From assembly GCF_014649995.1 (NCBI RefSeq), contig NZ_BMUC01000008.1, forward strand, positions 186,001-250,000: a stretch of 64,000 nucleotides of DNA, in the 5' to 3' direction. Positions 7,595 to 15,227 of the stretch are shown in pieces. The position numbers were made by a program, and so were the translations under genes. The notes below the pieces were generated by a model that saw only the letters and a list, made by a program, of their open reading frames with translations, had not been told where the DNA came from and did not search any database. Every line of letters starts with the position of its first letter. Within the stretch, counting starts at the first letter, position 1. Origin of the DNA: Streptomyces griseoflavus (GTDB lineage Bacteria; Actinomycetota; Actinomycetes; Streptomycetales; Streptomycetaceae).

Positions 7595-7639
7595 GGCGGT
7601 GTGGCTCAGCCTTCCCAGGTTCGAATCCTGGCGCCGCCA
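7595..7639 (+). pseudogene. Truncated tRNA-Tyr at the left AICE boundary
   Basis: The 5' acceptor strand GGCGGTG (7595-7601) pairs fully, with one G-U, with CGCCGCC (7632-7638), followed by discriminator A. The T-arm CCAGG-TTCGAAT-CCTGG and the long variable arm remnant (GGCTCAGCCTTC) are present. The D-arm body and the whole anticodon arm are missing: position 7602 runs directly into the variable arm. The right boundary copy still shows CTGTAAATCTGCC upstream of the same sequence, with the GTA anticodon and class II variable arm of tRNA-Tyr. As written, this gene cannot give a working tRNA. Possible causes are a real deletion at the target gene, or an assembly error between the two att copies. 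Confidence 0.7.
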
Positions 7640-7640
7640 C
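7603..7640. repeat. Left attachment-site repeat of the AICE
   Basis: This 38-bp segment is identical to 22179-22216 and corresponds to the variable arm, T-arm and 3' acceptor strand of tRNA-Tyr plus one base. Flanking bases differ on both sides, so the repeat is exactly 38 bp here. Confidence 0.85.
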
Positions 7641-7659
7641 GCTGAGATAGTTGAGAAGC

Positions 7660-7699
7660 GACCCCCTCCGAACTGCGGAAACGCAGGACGGAGGGGGTC
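7660..7699 (+). terminator. Terminator behind the left tRNA end
   Basis: GACCCCCTCCG and CGGAGGGGGTC form a perfect 11-bp stem with an 18-nt loop, followed by TTCTTCGTT. It lies just inside the element and would stop rightward transcription from the tRNA side. Confidence 0.75.
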
Positions 7700-7811
7700 T
7701 TCTTCGTTGACCGGCCCGGTCTGATCGATATGGGTGCTTTTCCCGTTGTGTCTCACCCTGATTCGGGTGCTGACCAGTCCGTGTGGGGCAGACGTGGGGC
7801 AGCTTCGCCCC

Positions 7812-9179
7812 CTAATTGCCGCTCCTCAGTGCCCGCTCGATCCGGGCGTTCGCTGTGGCCGCACCGCCGTCCAGGCACTTGGCGTACACCCGGAACAGCA
7901 CGGCCACGCTGTGGCCGGCGCGGGCAGCTACCTCCTGCGGCTCCACCCCGGAGCTGAGCCATGTGGACACGGCCGCGTGGCGAAGATCATATGGACGCTT
8001 GGCGAGCGGCGACGCGCACTGAGCGGGCGTGAGAGCACGCGCACGGGCTTCCGCCCACACCTCGCCGTATCCGGTGTCCTGGATGAGCCCGCCGCGCTGC
8101 GTCCGGAACAGCCGCCCGTCGGGGGCGACGCCGTACGCGGTGACGTGCCACCGGAGCAGGCTCACGAGATCGGGTGGGATCGGCACGGTGCGGACTGCCC
8201 TCCGGGGCCGGTGCTTGAGCCCTCGCCGGTCGTGCGCCTCACCGCTGTCCGTCCAGGCCGACCCCGAGCGCGGGCGGGTTTCTCGGAGTCGCAGAGTGCC
8301 CCATCCTCGCCGTGGCAGGTCGCAGTCCTGGAGACGGAGGCCGATGACTTCTGCCGGCCGTGCCGCCGCGTAGTACATGCAGCCGAAGAAGGCGACCAGG
8401 CGCCGCCCGCGGGGGCTCTGCGTGCGCACGGCATCGAGCAGCGCGAGAGCTTGCCGGGGGTCTGGCACTGAGGCGGGGTCCAGTTCTTCGGCTACCTGCT
8501 CCGGAGCTTTCCACTGCACCTGAGGCAGGGGGTTGTCCGTCAGACGGCCGGCGTCGACGGCGTAGCCGAGGGCGTTGTGGAAGATGGCCCGCTTCCGCCG
8601 GATGGTCGACGCGGATGCCGTGGCGCCGTCTAGCTTCTTGGTCAGGGCGTCCAGAGCCGCGCGCACGTGCATCCGGTCGGCCAGCGCGGAGGTGGGCAGC
8701 GACTTCCGCTCGAACCACGCCAGCACGGCGGCCACATCGTCCGGGAGTTCCTGGTCACGGCGGCTCATGTTGAACGCCCAGCTATAGAGAGCCGTCCGCA
8801 CAGTCTTGGCGTCGGCCATTCCCTTGGTGTTCCTGACGAGCGCCGGCGTCACCGTGGCCATGGCTTCCGCGAGCGTCCGGCGCGTCGAACCGGGTGAGTG
8901 CTGCCACTTCATCTCGATGTACTCGCGGGCGTGCTGATACCAACTCACGTCGTTGCGCTTCCGCAGCTCGGAGACCGGCACTCCGGTGGACTCGTCGAAC
9001 GGCTCGCCGGCGTGAGCCGCCCGCAGCAGCTCGGCGCGGCGGCCCTCTGCCAGCGTTTTGGTACGGAAGGTCTGAGAGTGCGGGGTCTCGCCCGTCTTCC
9101 AGCGCAGCTCCGCGGAGCTCTGACCACGGTCCTTCCGCTGGCGGACGGACCAGATACGAACGTCGTACGTCTTCCCCAT
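7812..9179 (-). CDS. int: Tyrosine integrase of the AICE
   Basis: A 455-residue site-specific recombinase of the type found in SLP1/pSAM2-class elements. It has an N-terminal arm-binding region (VRIWSVRQRK onward), a helical core-binding domain (about 75-225) and a catalytic domain. Visible catalytic residues are R274 (AARPAEV), R400 (YDLRH), H423 (AGHS) and nucleophile Y432 (RVYAK). The first His of the usual HxxR motif is Tyr397 here. The gene reads toward the left att repeat, which lies 172 bp beyond its stop. A strong hairpin separates it from the excisionase gene. Confidence 0.92.
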   Translation of the reverse strand: MGKTYDVRIWSVRQRKDRGQSSAELRWKTGETPHSQTFRTKTLAEGRRAELLRAAHAGEPFDESTGVPVSELRKRNDVSWYQHAREYIEMKWQHSPGSTRRTLAEAMATVTPALVRNTKGMADAKTVRTALYSWAFNMSRRDQELPDDVAAVLAWFERKSLPTSALADRMHVRAALDALTKKLDGATASASTIRRKRAIFHNALGYAVDAGRLTDNPLPQVQWKAPEQVAEELDPASVPDPRQALALLDAVRTQSPRGRRLVAFFGCMYYAAARPAEVIGLRLQDCDLPRRGWGTLRLRETRPRSGSAWTDSGEAHDRRGLKHRPRRAVRTVPIPPDLVSLLRWHVTAYGVAPDGRLFRTQRGGLIQDTGYGEVWAEARARALTPAQCASPLAKRPYDLRHAAVSTWLSSGVEPQEVAARAGHSVAVLFRVYAKCLDGGAATANARIERALRSGN

Positions 9180-9198
9180 CGGGGGCCTTCCTGCGAAA

Positions 9199-9222
9199 GG
9201 GGCCCGGCGACAGCCGGGCCCC
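9199..9222 (-). terminator. Hairpin between xis and int
   Basis: GGGGCCCGGC-GACA-GCCGGGCCCC is a perfect 10-bp stem with a 4-nt loop, 20 bp upstream of the integrase start. It could limit integrase expression when xis is transcribed. Confidence 0.55.
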
Positions 9223-9248
9223 TGGGGTGGTCTGGTGAATGGGTGTGA

Positions 9249-9437
9249 TCAGTAGGCGGGCGAATCCAGGTTGCTGAGCCAGTCGTCCAGGTCACTGCGG
9301 CGGACTCGCAGGTGACCGTTGGGCAGCTTCACGAGTCGGGGTGCCTGTCCGCGTGCGCGCATGCGGTAGAAGGCAGCGCGGCTCATGCCGATCTCGGTGA
9401 GGACTTCGGGGAGCTTGAGCATCTGGGGGCTGGCCAT
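9249..9437 (-). CDS. xis: Excisionase (Xis) of the AICE
   Basis: A 62-residue HTH_17/MerR-like protein: LKLPEVLTEIGMSRAAFYRM at about 7-26, then RLVKLPNGHLRVRRSDLDDWL. Size, fold and position directly upstream of the integrase are those of AICE recombination directionality factors, which steer the integrase toward excision. The ATG at 9437 is the only sensible start. The next 450 bp upstream have no gene and hold the heptamer array. Confidence 0.85.
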   Translation of the reverse strand: MASPQMLKLPEVLTEIGMSRAAFYRMRARGQAPRLVKLPNGHLRVRRSDLDDWLSNLDSPAY

Positions 9438-9494
9438 CAGTGACTCCTCACAGCCGAGGTTTTACGGAACGTTCCTGTCCGAGGTGCCGATTTC

Positions 9495-9701
9495 TGCGTC
9501 ATGAGCGTCATCTGCGTCATGTGGGCGTCTGGCCTGCGGTTTTTGCATGACGCAGTCGTTTGAGCTGCGTCATTGGCACGTCATGGGCTGCGTCATGCCA
9601 TGACGCAGATGACGCAGGATGACGCAGGCGCCGCCGTCTGCGTCATGCCCTCGTCCGCAGGCCAGGGGCCGTTTTCGCGTCTGCATGACGCACATGACGC
9701 A
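9495..9701. repeat. Iteron-like array of TGACGCA heptamers (candidate origin)
   Basis: Eleven exact copies of TGACGCA occur in 207 bp. On the plus strand as TGCGTCA they begin at 9495, 9513, 9566, 9589 and 9639. As TGACGCA they begin at 9548, 9601, 9610, 9620, 9686 and 9695. Near matches lie at 9504 and 9577. TGCGTCATGCCATGACGCA (9589-9607) is a perfect palindrome around one base. The array lies between the excisionase gene and the end of the replication operon, in a gene-free stretch (9438-9886). It is a candidate replication origin bound by the replication proteins, or a multi-site operator. Confidence 0.7.
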
Positions 9702-9817
9702 GGATTTCCCCTCTTAGGAAAAGAGAGGGGCGTCTGTGGTGGTGCGGTGCGTCTCAAAACGTGAAGAACGAGCCGCTGCGCGGCGCGTCCATCGCAGGGC
9801 GGCGCTGCCGCCGAACG

Positions 9818-9854
9818 GCAAGAAGAGCACGCCCGGGCGGGGTGCTCTTCTTGC
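9818..9854 (-). terminator. Terminator of the replication operon
   Basis: GCAAGAAGAGCAC and GTGCTCTTCTTGC form a perfect 13-bp stem with an 11-nt loop, 33 bp past the stop of the ATPase gene ending at 9887. Confidence 0.65.
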
Positions 9855-9886
9855 TTGGGCCGGTGGCCGGCCGACTGGCGCGGCGG

Positions 9887-11359
9887 TCAGAGTGTCTGCT
9901 GTTGGTGTGGTGGCGCGGCCGGTGAGCGGCTGATCTCGATGTAGCGGCCCTCGTAGGTGCGGCCCGAGTCGATGAGCACGCCGCGGGCGGCGAGGGTGGG
10001 CTGTAGCCGCTTGAGACGGTCGGAGAGGACTTTGCCGGTGGTCGGCCACCCCTTGGGCAGGGGACGGCACTCCTCGCCGCTGTAGAGGCGGGTGAAGTGG
10101 TGCAGCCACTCCGTGGACGTCATCCGCTGCGCCGTGCCCGGTTCGACGTCGGCGGCGTGCCGCAGCACGGTCTGTGCCAACAGATCGCCCTCGATCACGT
10201 CGTCATTGAGGTCGTCCAGGGCGGCCCGGTAGGCGGCGAGCGACCCGAAACCGGTCGCCGCGTCCAGCTGCGCGCACAGGTGCGCGAAGTCTGCCATCCG
10301 TAGGTCGGTCGGAGTCTCCACGTCGACCGCGCGGACCTTGACCGTGAGGTCCAGGAGAGACCCCAGGACCACGGGCAGAGCCTCCGCGTAGTCCGCCCAT
10401 AGTTCCGCCTCGGTGCGCCGGACGCGCGGGCGTTCCAGCCGGAGCGGCAACAGCCGTTCGGCGAGGTCGGGGCGGATGACGCCCACGTCGATGCCGGTGA
10501 GGAGCAGGGGGCGACGGTAGCGGGCGCGGAACACGTCCCCATCGGTGAAGAGCGCGCGCTTGACGTTCTCGGCTCCGGTGACGATGCAGCACATCGCATC
10601 GGACAGGTCCGGGGTCATGTGAGAGAGGTTGTCGAGCGCTGTGACCCACCCGGCGGCCACGGCCGCGATCAGGTTCTCCTCGTCCTTCGGTGCGCGGCGC
10701 AGGTCGCCGCTCATGCCCTCGATGATCCGGGTGAGCATGCGTCCGCCGGTGGACTTGCCGGCGCCCTGGGGGCCGGTGAGGAACGGGGCCGGGACGGGCA
10801 CGGACGGTTCCAGGCAGCCGATGAGCCACGCGATGGCCAGGCACTCGGTCTGAGCGGTGGCGAAGTTGCACAGCCGCAGCAGCAGATCGATGCCCTTGCC
10901 GTCGGTGTCCCGGGCGGGCAGGGGGAGTTCCCCGGTGAGCTGGGTACGCCGCCAGCACACCTCACGCGGGTCGGGAACGGCGATGTCCCACCCGGTGGGG
11001 TGGATACGGACCGAGCGTCCGTCGGCCCGCCCCAGGTCCAGCCAGGTAGCGCCGTCCCACCCTGGGGCAACGCGGATGTGTACGGCCTGGACTTCCTCGG
11101 TCAGCGCGAGTGCTTCGATCAGGTCGAGTGCCTCCTTGAGGGCGGTGCCGTTGAACACGCCTACGCCGTCGCGGAAGAGACCGACCATGAGTTCCTGGCG
11201 GTGGCTTCCCGTGGTGCCCTGGGAGCGGATCGGGCGGGCAACGGGGTGGCCGTTGCGCTGGGCGTAGACGGTGCCGTCGGCGGTGCGGAAGTACCGGAAG
11301 TGGGATTGCGCGTAGTCGGTGATGATCTCGCGGGCGGGGGTCTTCTCGTCGTCGGACAT
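9887..11359 (-). CDS. AICE replication ATPase (helicase-like)
   Basis: A 490-residue protein starting MSDDEKTPAREIITDYAQSH. A P-loop is clear: FLTGPQGAGKSTGGRML at about 220-236, followed by WVTALDNLSHMTPDLSDAMC, which fits a Walker B and sensor region of phage/plasmid helicases. The N-terminal 200 residues are of unknown type and the C-terminal end looks like a winged helix. It starts 2 nt after the primase-polymerase gene and probably unwinds DNA with it. I used the ATG at 11359 because the upstream extension (MRLPHRPPRCPAVHRRA) is not protein-like and overlaps the neighbour. Confidence 0.75.
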   Translation of the reverse strand: MSDDEKTPAREIITDYAQSHFRYFRTADGTVYAQRNGHPVARPIRSQGTTGSHRQELMVGLFRDGVGVFNGTALKEALDLIEALALTEEVQAVHIRVAPGWDGATWLDLGRADGRSVRIHPTGWDIAVPDPREVCWRRTQLTGELPLPARDTDGKGIDLLLRLCNFATAQTECLAIAWLIGCLEPSVPVPAPFLTGPQGAGKSTGGRMLTRIIEGMSGDLRRAPKDEENLIAAVAAGWVTALDNLSHMTPDLSDAMCCIVTGAENVKRALFTDGDVFRARYRRPLLLTGIDVGVIRPDLAERLLPLRLERPRVRRTEAELWADYAEALPVVLGSLLDLTVKVRAVDVETPTDLRMADFAHLCAQLDAATGFGSLAAYRAALDDLNDDVIEGDLLAQTVLRHAADVEPGTAQRMTSTEWLHHFTRLYSGEECRPLPKGWPTTGKVLSDRLKRLQPTLAARGVLIDSGRTYEGRYIEISRSPAAPPHQQQTL

Positions 11360-11361
11360 GG

Positions 11362-12249
11362 TCACAGTCCCAACGTGGTGCGGGCGTTGGTCCACGCGTC
11401 CGCGCAGTGCCGGGCCGTCTCGCCCTTGGACTGCGCGGCGGTGAACAGCCGGGCAACGTGGAGGTCGGTGAGGCAACCGCACCGACCGTGCCGGGACAGC
11501 ACGGCCAAAAACGTGCGATACACGGTCGCGTGGACCGCGCTATACGCCTCGGTGATGCGCTGCTCGGCCATGGCGATGCCACGGTCTAGGTAGGCGGGCG
11601 TGCGGTGTGGGCACTCCCCGCCCCCGAAACCGGCGGGCACGACGGCCGCATGCGCCGCCGGCCGGACCGGGGAAGGCTCCTTGACGGCCAGCGCCCGCAC
11701 GGCGTCCGGCAGGTCGGCCATCGGCCCGGTGCCGGGCCCGAGGTAGCGGGCGTAGGCCATGACCGACTTGATGTCGACCCCGGGCCGGACCGCGTTCCGC
11801 GAGGGCATGGCGCCCCGGTAGATCCAGTGCTCACCACGCGTTGTCGACACGGTCCGCGTGGCAGGTAGGGCAGTGCGGGCCCAGGTGAGGGCGTCGGCGT
11901 CGTCGAGGTCGACGACGGTCAGGCCGGCGCCGCCGGGGTGGTAGCCGACGCACACCGCCCGCCGCCACGCCTCCGCCCACGCGGGCGAGGCGATGACGTC
12001 CGGGTCGGTGGTGGCTGCGGCCCACGCGTGGCAGATGCCGGGGCACTGGCAGGGGCCGGGGGTCTTCATGTTCGGCCGGCCGCCGCACGCGTTGCCCTCG
12101 CAGGAGTGGCAGTTGCCGAACGGCACCTTGCCCCGCCGCAGCGGCAGCACCGGCACACCGTTCACGGCCAGCGACAGTGCCGTCCGCAGGTGTTCCGGCA
12201 GTGGCGGCCGTGGGCGGGAGGCTCGCCGGATGGTGACGGGTTGGGTCAT
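11362..12249 (-). CDS. Primase-polymerase (RepPP-type replication protein) of the AICE
   Basis: A 295-residue Prim-Pol protein starting MTQPVTIRRASRPRPPLPEH. Motifs seen are NGVPVLPLRRGKVPFGNC, a Cys-rich zinc-like cluster (CHSCEGNACGG, CQCPGICHAW), the acidic motif GLTVVDLDDADA and RPGVDIKSVMAYARYLGPGT. This is one of the known initiator classes of AICEs. I chose the ATG at 12249 because GGAGGT lies 7 nt upstream; an ATG 42 nt earlier lacks this. A 14-bp palindrome lies 12 bp upstream of the start. The gene is followed 2 nt later by the ATPase. Confidence 0.82.
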   Translation of the reverse strand: MTQPVTIRRASRPRPPLPEHLRTALSLAVNGVPVLPLRRGKVPFGNCHSCEGNACGGRPNMKTPGPCQCPGICHAWAAATTDPDVIASPAWAEAWRRAVCVGYHPGGAGLTVVDLDDADALTWARTALPATRTVSTTRGEHWIYRGAMPSRNAVRPGVDIKSVMAYARYLGPGTGPMADLPDAVRALAVKEPSPVRPAAHAAVVPAGFGGGECPHRTPAYLDRGIAMAEQRITEAYSAVHATVYRTFLAVLSRHGRCGCLTDLHVARLFTAAQSKGETARHCADAWTNARTTLGL

Positions 12250-12261
12250 GCTGGATACCTC

Positions 12262-12275
12262 CAACAGATCTGTTG
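12262..12275. promoter_or_regulatory. 14-bp palindrome upstream of the primase-polymerase gene
   Basis: CAACAGATCTGTTG is fully self-complementary and lies 12 bp upstream of the start codon, next to the ribosome-binding site. It is a candidate operator for the replication operon. Confidence 0.4.
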
Positions 12276-12288
12276 CGGATTGGTTGGG

Positions 12289-12331
12289 CAAGGGCGGCCC
12301 GGTCTTTGGCGAGACGGAGGGGCCGCCCTTG
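12289..12331 (-). terminator. Terminator-like hairpin
   Basis: CAAGGGCGGCCC and GGGCCGCCCTTG form a 12-bp stem with a 19-nt loop, just past the stop of the membrane-protein gene at 12338. It separates the transfer part from the replication part. Confidence 0.6.
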
Positions 12332-12337
12332 GCGTAG

Positions 12338-12790
12338 CTAGCCGTGGAAGTGGTTGCGCTTGATCACGGCCTTGCGGATGTGCACGGTCGTGCCGCCTTT
12401 GTGGCCGCTCCCGCTGAGCACCTGGACGGCGATCCAGCCGCCGAAGATGACGGCGGCGAGGATGATGAGCTGGCCGATGAACGCGGTCAGGGCGGCGATG
12501 AACGAGGTGAGCAGGAGCAGTCCGCCGCACACCGCGAGGAAGCCGACGCCTCCGAGGGCGACGTTCACCGCCGCGCGGGAAACGGCCGGCTTGGCGGTGA
12601 CCGGCTCCGGGCGGACGGCGTCGATGGCGTAGCCGGTGACGACTCGGCCGTCCGGAAGGACGACGCTCGCCACTGCCGGCACACTGCCCGGCTGCATCGG
12701 AACGACCGGCGCGGAGTGGGCGACCGGGGCCTGTATCGGGGTCGGGTGGTGGACTTCCACGGACCGCTGAGGGGTGTGGGCGGGGTACAT
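12338..12790 (-). CDS. Small membrane protein of the transfer region
   Basis: A 150-residue protein starting MYPAHTPQRSVEVHHPTPIQ. Residues of about 1-65 are Pro/His/Val-rich and probably cytosolic. Residues of about 75-125 hold two strongly hydrophobic segments (VALGGVGFLAVCGGLLLLTS and LIILAAVIFGGWIAVQVL). The C-terminus is basic (HIRKAVIKRNHFHG). I do not recognise a named family, but AICEs commonly carry a membrane protein like this beside traB, thought to help plasmid spread or pore formation. The ATG at 12790 has GGAAGGGA upstream. Confidence 0.65.
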   Translation of the reverse strand: MYPAHTPQRSVEVHHPTPIQAPVAHSAPVVPMQPGSVPAVASVVLPDGRVVTGYAIDAVRPEPVTAKPAVSRAAVNVALGGVGFLAVCGGLLLLTSFIAALTAFIGQLIILAAVIFGGWIAVQVLSGSGHKGGTTVHIRKAVIKRNHFHG

Positions 12791-12882
12791 GCGGAATCCC
12801 TTCCGGCGCATGGCCAGGGAGGCAGAGACACCCCCTTCGGGGTGCCGTGTGGAGGGGGTGCCAGGGGGTCTGACCGGCGGGC

Positions 12883-12994
12883 CTCCCTGACTCCCTGAAC
12901 GATCATCTGCGCAGGTCAGAGCCAGGGAGGCGGGTCAGGGAGGTGGTCAGGGAGTTCTCCCTTCCTCCCTGACCCGCCGCCGGTCGGCTCCCTG
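12883..12994. repeat. CTCCCTGA repeat cluster behind traB (candidate clt)
   Basis: Seven copies of CTCCCTG(A) or its complement begin at 12883, 12891, 12923, 12935, 12947, 12965 and 12988, right after the traB stop at 12998. Two TCAGGGAG copies are 12 bp apart. In Streptomyces plasmids such as pSVH1 the FtsK-like TraB recognises short 8-bp repeats in a clt locus at the 3' end of traB. Position and repeat size here fit that role, but binding is inferred. Confidence 0.6.
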
Positions 12995-12997
12995 CCG

Positions 12998-15124
12998 TCA
13001 TTCAGCGGAAGCGGAACCCTCGGTGTCGCGGTTGGCGAGGGCACGGGCGACGCGGTCGCGGGAGACGACCATGACGCCGTCGGACTTGTACGGCTCGGCG
13101 CCGGCGTCGTCCAGGACGCGCTTGAGGTCGATGAACGACCACTCCCCGTACGCGCCGGCGTTGCGGGTGGCGAGGCGGGCGAGGACGTCCTTGGTGCGGA
13201 CGCGGGGCGCGTCACCGATGACGGCGGCGATGTCGGCGAGCGGGTCGTGTTCCTCGCCGCGGTCGATGGCGTGGAGGGTGGTGACGCCGTCGCGCAGTGC
13301 CTTGGCCCGGTCGGTGATCGCGGTGGCCGCGTCGTCGTCGATGTAGTGCGTGCGCACCGTGATGGACGACTGCCCCGCCGGGATCGTGATGCCGTCGGAG
13401 GCGACGACCAGCGTTCCGCGGTCCAGGCCGGGACGGAGCAGGTTGGGGGCGGCTCCGCCGTCGACGGCCTTGTCCCCCAGCGCCATGCGCGCCTGGGACT
13501 CGGTACCGAGGGCGAGGGAGGCGCGGGTGTGGGCGCCCTCGCGCACGAGCTTGGGCAGGTTCTCGTTGGTGGGGTCCTGGGTGCCCTGCCACATCAGCAC
13601 GTTCACCGCACGGCCCTGGTTGTGGATCTTGCGGACGGCCATGAAGTACCGGGAGTTGGCCTTGGAGCCGCCGTAGGGCCGCTTGTCCTCGTCCTTGGCG
13701 GGGCACATGAACGCGACCTGCGCCTCGTCGACCAGGACGATGAGCGGTGGGAAGGTGGTGCCGGGAGGGGCCTGGATGCGGCGGTTCATCTCGTCCACCG
13801 CGCCCTCGACCATCTCGGTCACCTGGATCACGTGCTCATCCGTCGGCCCCTGAATGAGCGTGGTGGCGAGGCCGTCGAACATGGCCCAGTCGCCCACGCC
13901 CTTGAGGTCGCCCATGAGGAACTGCACCGACTTGTCCAGCGCGAGCCACAGGGCGAGGGAGCGCAGGGCCACGGTCTTGCCCTGGTTGGACAACCCTGTG
14001 ATGAGCAGGTGGCGCTGGTAGAGGGAGAGGGCGGCGGCGTCGCCGCGCAGGTCCTGGCCCCACGGGGCCTTGCCCTTCTTGTAGTCGGCGGTCATCGTCT
14101 CGTCGGTGACCAGCGGCGACGGGCCGATCGGCTCGTCCAACGCGCCCGAGTCGGCGATCCACAGGCGGACGGTGCGGGCGGCCTGCGGGATTGTGATGAA
14201 GACCTCGTGCTCGTGCCGGGTCAGGTTCTCCGCGAGCTTGCGCCGCTTGCTCTGGACCTCGTTGGTGGACACCCCGGAGGGGAGGGTGACGTCGACTTCC
14301 ACGCCGCATCCGGCGATGGTGATGGGTCCGAGCATGGACGCGCCGGCGTCACCCATCTCCTTGATGGCCCGCGCGAGGGCGGGCACGCCGAGGTCGCGCA
14401 GGGCTTTGACCACGATGGACGGGGTGATCGGCTCACCCTCGCCCGAGCGGACGTTCGCGGGCAGCGCCCACTGGGGCGCGGCGTGCTGCTTGCGCCCGAC
14501 CGACCACAGGGCGAGCAGCGCGAGGAAGGGGCCGATGGTGATAGCCGGGCCCCAGACGATCTGCACGATGCGGATCAGTAAGGCGATGAAGTCGATGGTC
14601 GCCGACAGCGGCGTGACCACGTCGGCCACCTGGCCGGTGCTGACGGCCATCACCACGCCGAGGGCGACCAGCACACCGACACTCATGCCGGCGCCGACGG
14701 CCACGCCCTTGGCGGCGTCCACGGGCGAGTGGAGCAGGTCCATGCGGCGGTGGTGGCGGGCGGCGCGGAAGCGCTGCAACCGCTCCTCCCACTCCTCCGC
14801 CGCTTCCAGGTTCCCCGCGGCCTCCGCCGCCCGGATCATCCGCTCGTACCGGGAGCCGGTGCGGCCGTCCCACGCCCGACGGGCGGCGATCCTGCCGCCG
14901 TTGAACGTGTAGAGGCTGTGCCGGACGACGGCGCGTCCGGCCGATCGGGTGCGCTCGTGCGTGACGGCGGTCTTCACGGCGCGGCCGGAGCGGACCCACA
15001 GCGGCACCGGCCGCGCGGGCGGCGCGTCGGGCACGACGGTGAGCACCGTCGGGGCCGTGTCGACGGGCGCGGGTTCGGCGGGCGGGTTGGTGTGCTTGTG
15101 GAGGTGAACGACGTTCTCAGACAT
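12998..15124 (-). CDS. traB: TraB, FtsK/SpoIIIE-like conjugative DNA translocase
   Basis: A 708-residue motor protein that moves double-stranded element DNA from donor to recipient mycelium. The N-terminal 130 residues are basic. Membrane segments lie at about 140-162 and 176-208 (IALLIRIVQIVWGPAITIGP). The FtsK-like ATPase follows, with Walker A GLSNQGKT at 377-384, DLKGVGDWAMF at about 406-416 and Walker B LIVLVDEAQ at 461-469. The last 80 residues (KDVLARLATRNAGAYGEWSF onward) look like the winged helix that reads clt repeats. Candidate clt repeats lie directly behind the stop codon. Its promoter is probably in the 100 bp after the hairpin at 15172-15211. Confidence 0.9.
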   Translation of the reverse strand: MSENVVHLHKHTNPPAEPAPVDTAPTVLTVVPDAPPARPVPLWVRSGRAVKTAVTHERTRSAGRAVVRHSLYTFNGGRIAARRAWDGRTGSRYERMIRAAEAAGNLEAAEEWEERLQRFRAARHHRRMDLLHSPVDAAKGVAVGAGMSVGVLVALGVVMAVSTGQVADVVTPLSATIDFIALLIRIVQIVWGPAITIGPFLALLALWSVGRKQHAAPQWALPANVRSGEGEPITPSIVVKALRDLGVPALARAIKEMGDAGASMLGPITIAGCGVEVDVTLPSGVSTNEVQSKRRKLAENLTRHEHEVFITIPQAARTVRLWIADSGALDEPIGPSPLVTDETMTADYKKGKAPWGQDLRGDAAALSLYQRHLLITGLSNQGKTVALRSLALWLALDKSVQFLMGDLKGVGDWAMFDGLATTLIQGPTDEHVIQVTEMVEGAVDEMNRRIQAPPGTTFPPLIVLVDEAQVAFMCPAKDEDKRPYGGSKANSRYFMAVRKIHNQGRAVNVLMWQGTQDPTNENLPKLVREGAHTRASLALGTESQARMALGDKAVDGGAAPNLLRPGLDRGTLVVASDGITIPAGQSSITVRTHYIDDDAATAITDRAKALRDGVTTLHAIDRGEEHDPLADIAAVIGDAPRVRTKDVLARLATRNAGAYGEWSFIDLKRVLDDAGAEPYKSDGVMVVSRDRVARALANRDTEGSASAE

Positions 15125-15171
15125 GCTGGAACAGCTCCTGACTGCCCCTGTGGGGCGATTGTGAGGGAGAG

Positions 15172-15211
15172 CCGGGGTGGCCGGGTCCTTGCCGGGAGGC
15201 GGCCACCCCGG
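15172..15211 (-). terminator. Terminator-like hairpin between the spread operon and traB
   Basis: CCGGGGTGGCCG and CGGCCACCCCGG form a 12-bp stem with a 16-nt loop, 17 bp past the stop at 15228. It would end the leftward spread operon before traB. Confidence 0.6.
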
Positions 15212-15227
15212 TACAGGTGAGGGCTGG

